A program made the translations under genes and the position numbers. A stretch of 64,000 nt of DNA, from NCBI GenBank assembly GCA_965220645.1, contig OZ244836.1, positions 1,054,001 to 1,118,000 of the forward strand, given 5' to 3'. Below the pieces are notes generated by a model. That model saw nothing but the letters and a program-made list of their open reading frames with translations, searched no databases and was not told the DNA's origin. Source of the stretch: Aldehydirespirator sp965220645. Its GTDB lineage: Bacteria > Actinomycetota > Acidimicrobiia > Acidimicrobiales > Aldehydirespiratoraceae. Below, in pieces: positions 60,540 through 64,000 of the stretch; the stretch's first letter is position 1, and each line of letters begins with the position of its first letter.

Positions 60540-61738
60540 GCGACGAGCTGTTGTTGCGGATCGTCACCGACCCGGACGTGATCGCCGATCCGTACCCGCT
60601 GTTGCGGGAGCTGCGGGAGACATCGCCGGTGCATAAGACCGGGTTCTCCGATTTCTGGGTCCTCACCCGCTATGAGGACTGCAGGGCCGCGCTGCGCGAT
60701 CAGCGGCTGGGTAGTCCCGAGCCCGGCGAAGAGGCGCCCTCGCTGCTGGCGTCGTCCCGAGCGCGCCGGCCCGACGGTCCCCGCTCACTGCTGTTCCTGA
60801 ACCCGCCCGACCACACCCGGATCCGATCGCTGGTGAGCCGGGCGTTCACCCCGCGGCGGGTGGAGCGGCTGCGGCCGACGGTCGCGGCCATGACCGAGGA
60901 GTTGCTCGATCCGGTGGCTGAGGCGGGGGAGTGCGATCTGATCGACGCGCTCGCCTTTCCGCTGCCCGCCAACGTGATAAGCGAACTGGTCGGGATCCCG
61001 GCCGGCGACCGCGACTGGCTGAGACCGCTGGTGTCGGACCTGGCGGCCACGCTCGAGCCGACCCGGCAGCCCGGGGAGCAAGAGCGGGCCGTGGCGTCGG
61101 GAGCAAAGATGAACGAGTACCTCGACGACCTGATCCGCTGCCGCCGGACCGAGCCGTCCGACGATCTGTTGTCGGGGCTGATCGCGGCCAGCGACGGCGA
61201 GGACCGCCTCACCCAGGCGGAGGTGGCGGTCACGGTGTCGCTCATCTACGCAGCCGGCTTCGAGACCACCATGAACCTGATCGGCAACATGGTCCACACG
61301 CTGCTGCGCCATCCCGACCAGCTGGCCCGGCTGCGGGCCGACCGCTCGCTCGTGCCGTCCGCGGTGGACGAGGTGCTGCGGTTCGAGCCACCCGTGCAGA
61401 TCGATGGCCGTTACGTCCGAGCCGACACCGAGATCGGCGGGCACACCATCCCCCAGGGTCACGGTGTGCTGACGCTGCTGGGAGCGGCCAACCGCGATCC
61501 GGCTGCGGTGGACGACCCGGACCGGTTCGATGTGGGGCGAAGCGAAGTGCCGATGCTGTCGTTCGGATCAGGCATCCACTACTGCCTGGGCGCGGCCCTG
61601 GCCCGTCTGGAGGGCCAGGTGGTCCTGCAGGCGCTGCTTGACCGGTTCGGTACATGGACTTCCCTCGACGACAATCCGCCCTGGAAGCGGAGGCTCACCC
61701 TCAGAGGTCTGGCCAGCCTGCCCGTGGCGTTCGCGTAG
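60536..61738 (+). CDS. Cytochrome P450
   Basis: Heme monooxygenase of 400 residues, soluble bacterial class I type. It has NPPDHTRIRSLVSRAFTPRRV, the oxygen-activating I-helix AAGFETT, the ExxR in VDEVLRFEPP, and the heme-binding FGSGIHYCLGAALAR with ligand Cys350. Substrate unknown; no ferredoxin partner is adjacent. It is translationally coupled to psuG by ATGA although a functional link is not obvious. Confidence 0.95.
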   Translation: MSDELLLRIVTDPDVIADPYPLLRELRETSPVHKTGFSDFWVLTRYEDCRAALRDQRLGSPEPGEEAPSLLASSRARRPDGPRSLLFLNPPDHTRIRSLVSRAFTPRRVERLRPTVAAMTEELLDPVAEAGECDLIDALAFPLPANVISELVGIPAGDRDWLRPLVSDLAATLEPTRQPGEQERAVASGAKMNEYLDDLIRCRRTEPSDDLLSGLIAASDGEDRLTQAEVAVTVSLIYAAGFETTMNLIGNMVHTLLRHPDQLARLRADRSLVPSAVDEVLRFEPPVQIDGRYVRADTEIGGHTIPQGHGVLTLLGAANRDPAAVDDPDRFDVGRSEVPMLSFGSGIHYCLGAALARLEGQVVLQALLDRFGTWTSLDDNPPWKRRLTLRGLASLPVAFA

Positions 61739-61744
61739 GGGTGC

Positions 61745-61763
61745 GGCTCGCCAGGGGCGAGCC
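61745..61763. terminator. Bidirectional terminator hairpin
   Basis: A perfect 8-bp GC stem (ggctcgcc/ggcgagcc) with a 3-base loop lies in the 39-base gap between the convergent P450 and enoyl-CoA hydratase genes, six bases after the P450 stop. Confidence 0.65.
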
Positions 61764-61777
61764 TCGGCGGGCTGGGC

Positions 61778-62608
61778 TCAGTAGCCCTTCCACTGAGGCG
61801 GGCGGCGCTCCTGGAAGGCGGCCACCCCTTCGGCGGCGTCGTCGGTGCCAGCGTTGAGTTCCACCGCCACCGCCTCGTCGTGGGCCATGGAGGCCCGGTC
61901 GGCGTCCAGGCTGCGATTGACCAGCCACTTGGTCAACGCAAACGACCGGCTCGGGCCGGTGGCCAGGCGCGCGGCCCACTCGGCCGCGGCCGGCTGCACC
62001 TCATCGTGGGGCACCACCCGGTTGACGAGGCCGAACTCGTGGGCGGTGTCGGCTGGTAGATCCTCGGCCAGCAGGAACAACTCCATGGTGCGGCGCACGC
62101 CGATGATGCGGGGCAGCAACCATGCGCCCAGCGCGTCGGGCACAAGGCCCCGGCGAGCGAACACTTCCACGAACTTGGCCCGGTCGCCGGCGATGACCAG
62201 GTCGCAGGCCAGCGCCAGGTGCGCACCCATGCCGGCCGCAGTGCCGTTGACCGCCGCGATCACCGGCACGTCGCAATCCAGCAAGGAAGCGAACAGCGAG
62301 TGCTGGCCGTCGAGCATCATCCGGCGGGCGTCGCCGACGATCCGCTCGGGCACCTCGGGGGCCCGGTCGGCGTCAGCGTAGGAGTGGCGCAGATCGGCGC
62401 CGGTGCAGAAGAACCGATCGCCAGCGCCGGTGATCACCGCGGCGCGGGCCCGGTGGCTGGTGTTGAGCCCGTTGAGGATGTCGCGCACCCGGTCGCGGCA
62501 CGGCGGGGTCAGGGCATTGCCGGCCTCGGGCCGGTCGATGGTGATCCAAGCCACCCGGTCGCGGTACTCGAGCCGGACCTGCTCGTTGAGGGGTCGCTCG
62601 GCGCTCAC
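61778..62608 (-). CDS. Enoyl-CoA hydratase/isomerase family protein
   Basis: A crotonase-fold protein of 276 residues. It has VAWITIDRPEAGNALT, FFCTGADL (oxyanion-hole region), VIAAVNGTAAGMGAHLALACDLVIA and FARRGLVPDALGAWLLPRIIG. The second catalytic glutamate of classical hydratases is not at its usual place, where the pattern resembles PaaG-type isomerases. It probably acts on a CoA ester; the divergent CoA ligase next door supports this. GTG at 62608 is chosen because it gives a normal-length N-terminus. Confidence 0.85.
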   Translation of the reverse strand: MSAERPLNEQVRLEYRDRVAWITIDRPEAGNALTPPCRDRVRDILNGLNTSHRARAAVITGAGDRFFCTGADLRHSYADADRAPEVPERIVGDARRMMLDGQHSLFASLLDCDVPVIAAVNGTAAGMGAHLALACDLVIAGDRAKFVEVFARRGLVPDALGAWLLPRIIGVRRTMELFLLAEDLPADTAHEFGLVNRVVPHDEVQPAAAEWAARLATGPSRSFALTKWLVNRSLDADRASMAHDEAVAVELNAGTDDAAEGVAAFQERRPPQWKGY

Positions 62609-62628
62609 AATCGGCCAAACTACCTCCC

Positions 62629-62694
62629 ATGAACGACACCGACGCGACCGCGGGTGCCTCGCAGCGCTCCGAGACTGGCCAGCACCATGGCTAA
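62629..62694 (+). CDS. Possible 21-codon leader ORF before the CoA ligase
   Basis: ATG at 62629 opens 21 sense codons whose TAA overlaps the CoA ligase ATG region. The frame differs from the ligase. No amino-acid bias typical of attenuation leaders is seen. It could be translated for coupling or be chance. Confidence 0.2.
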   Translation: MNDTDATAGASQRSETGQHHG

Positions 62695-64000
62695 CACCGA
62701 CTCTCTGGGCTTGTGGGCCATAGCCGAGGCCGATCCTGACTTCCTGGCTGTAGTCGATCCCGAGCACAATCAGCTGACCTACGCCGAGTTGGCCGCTCTC
62801 ACCAACCGGATCTCGCGAGGCCTTCGAGCGGCCGGACTCAGCAAGGGCGACCAGGTGACGACACTGCTGCCCAACTGCTTCGAGCAGCTCGCGCTATGTC
62901 TGGCCGCCTACCAGAGCGGCCTGTACGTGACCACCATCAACTGGCATTTCGTGGGCGCGGAGATCAACTACATCGTCAACGACGCCGAGACCAAGGCGTT
63001 CATCGTGCACGAGCGCTTCGGTGATGAGGCTGTGAAGGCGCTCGACGGCTGCGTCACCGATGAGCAAGACCGCTTCTGCGTCGGCGGCCCGGTGGAGGGA
63101 TTCCGCCCCTTCGGCGAGCTCACCGCGGGCCACAGCGGCGCGCGGCCCCATCCCGAGGATCTGGCCACCGGGTCGTTCATGTTCTACACCTCGGGAACCA
63201 CCGGCCGGCCCAAGGGCGTGCGGCGGGCGCTGGACCCGCGGGCGCCCGACGAGGCCGCGTCGACCTCGGGCATGCTGCTGATGCTGTTCGGCTCCAAGCC
63301 CCACGACGGCAACGTGCAGATCACCCAGGCGCCGCTGTACCACACCGCGGTCAACAACTGGACCACGATGTCGCTGCACATGGGCCACACCGTGGTGCTG
63401 ATGGACCGCTGGACCGCGGAAGGGGCGCTGGAGCGCATAGAGCGATACCGGGTGACCAGCTCGCACATGGTGCCCACCATGTTCAACCGGCTGCTGCAGC
63501 TACCCGACGAGGTGCGCTCCCGCCACGACGTGTCGTCGCTGCGCTCGATGGTGCACGCCGCCGCGCCGTGCCCGGTCGAGACCAAGCGGCGCATGATCGA
63601 GTGGTGGGGCGACTCCATCTGGGAGTACTACGCGGCCACCGAGGGCGGCGGCACCGTGGTCTCGGCCGCGGAGTGGATGCAGCGGCCCGGCACGGTCGGC
63701 AAGGCTTGGCCCCGCTGCGAGGTGATCGTGGTCGACGACGACGGCAACGACCTGCCGCCGGGGGAGTCGGGCACGGTGTACATGAAGATGCCGGGCGCGG
63801 TCTTCGAGTACAAGGGCGACGAGGCCAAGACCGCGGCCAGCCGCCTGCGGGACTTCTTCACCGTCGGAGACATCGGCTATCTCGACTCCGACGGCTACCT
63901 GTTCCTCAACGACCGGGCCAACGACATGATCATCGTCGGCGGCGTGAACGTCTACCCCGCGGAGATCGAGGGCGAGCTGGTGCAGCATCCCGCGGTTGGC
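62687..64000 (+). CDS. Acyl-CoA synthetase (ANL superfamily), 5' part
   Basis: An open frame from ATG 62687 to the window end, 438 codons visible and truncated at the 3' side. It has LTYAELAALTNRISRGLRAAGL, the P-loop FMFYTSGTTGRPKGVRRA, QAPLYHTAVNN, YYAATEGGGT in place of the usual YGxTE, FFTVGDIGYLD and hinge DRANDMIIVGGVNVYPAEIE. The YAATEGG pattern occurs in actinobacterial FadD-like ligases for bulky or steroid-type acids; substrate is inferred only loosely. It is divergent from the enoyl-CoA hydratase gene, so a small CoA-ester catabolic unit is likely. Confidence 0.9.
   Translation, partial: MANTDSLGLWAIAEADPDFLAVVDPEHNQLTYAELAALTNRISRGLRAAGLSKGDQVTTLLPNCFEQLALCLAAYQSGLYVTTINWHFVGAEINYIVNDAETKAFIVHERFGDEAVKALDGCVTDEQDRFCVGGPVEGFRPFGELTAGHSGARPHPEDLATGSFMFYTSGTTGRPKGVRRALDPRAPDEAASTSGMLLMLFGSKPHDGNVQITQAPLYHTAVNNWTTMSLHMGHTVVLMDRWTAEGALERIERYRVTSSHMVPTMFNRLLQLPDEVRSRHDVSSLRSMVHAAAPCPVETKRRMIEWWGDSIWEYYAATEGGGTVVSAAEWMQRPGTVGKAWPRCEVIVVDDDGNDLPPGESGTVYMKMPGAVFEYKGDEAKTAASRLRDFFTVGDIGYLDSDGYLFLNDRANDMIIVGGVNVYPAEIEGELVQHPAVG

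Overview
The window is about 64 kb of very GC-rich DNA, densely coding, with many 4-nt start/stop overlaps and frequent GTG starts. Several markers point to the Actinomycetota: HemQ coproheme decarboxylase, two luciferase-like (F420-type) oxidoreductases, a PAC2 proteasome-chaperone-like protein, a CysO-like sulfur carrier and a GroEL behind a CIRCE operator. The combination with hopanoid-type HpnE and a bacterial GlnRS suggests a lineage outside the classical actinomycetes, perhaps Acidimicrobiia; that placement is inference. I saw no rRNA, tRNA, CRISPR array, transposase, integrase or phage gene.

Layout. 1-9 kb: 3' part of hpnE, a LytR_C protein, glycerate kinase, a CysO-like protein, CIRCE-controlled groEL without groES, nitrobindin-like protein, FdhD, HemQ, NUDIX and PAC2. 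Two copies of a 60-bp repeat lie here. 9-16.6 kb: acetoacetyl-CoA synthetase with a GNAT enzyme, a sugar-dehydrogenase-like lipoprotein, TesB thioesterase, GtrA, a methyltransferase and a polysaccharide-deacetylase lipoprotein. 16.6-22.6 kb: a cobalamin riboswitch followed by btuF-btuC-btuD-cobO-cobU-cobT-cobS, a corrinoid uptake and nucleotide-loop assembly operon. 22.7-24.2 kb: a coiled-coil membrane protein and an AIM24 protein with a good predicted promoter.

24.2-34 kb: a divergent catabolic cluster resembling the lower homoprotocatechuate pathway (hydratase, quinone oxidoreductase, FAH-family enzyme, tautomerase, two aldehyde dehydrogenases) and then a bifunctional PutA. 34-47.7 kb: GlnRS, an F420-type oxidoreductase, a decayed dehydrogenase remnant, a LivFGMH transporter whose LivM carries about 250 extra N-terminal residues, a ThDP enzyme, another FAH-family enzyme, a thioesterase, a secreted protein of unknown function and a LivK-like binding protein. 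47.7-57.6 kb: a malonyl-CoA-synthetase-like ligase, aroK-aroQ, a LigD-type polymerase domain coupled to an oxidoreductase and a propeller-like protein, an orphan DGxxSRxD-repeat/pre-toxin-like protein, a DsbB/TlpA thiol-redox pair and an aminotransferase. 57.6-64 kb: acyl-CoA synthetase, a 17-bp minisatellite abutting a long palindrome, psuG, a cytochrome P450, an enoyl-CoA hydratase-family protein and the 5' part of another CoA ligase.

Overall this is chromosomal metabolism of a lipid-, amino-acid- and aromatic-using heterotroph that imports corrinoids. The least explained items are the orphan pre-toxin-like protein, the minisatellite-palindrome pair, the LivM extension, a hairpin covering the btuF ribosome-binding site and the dehydrogenase deletion scar behind livF. 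I found no clearly new multi-gene system; the pre-toxin-like protein is the best single candidate.
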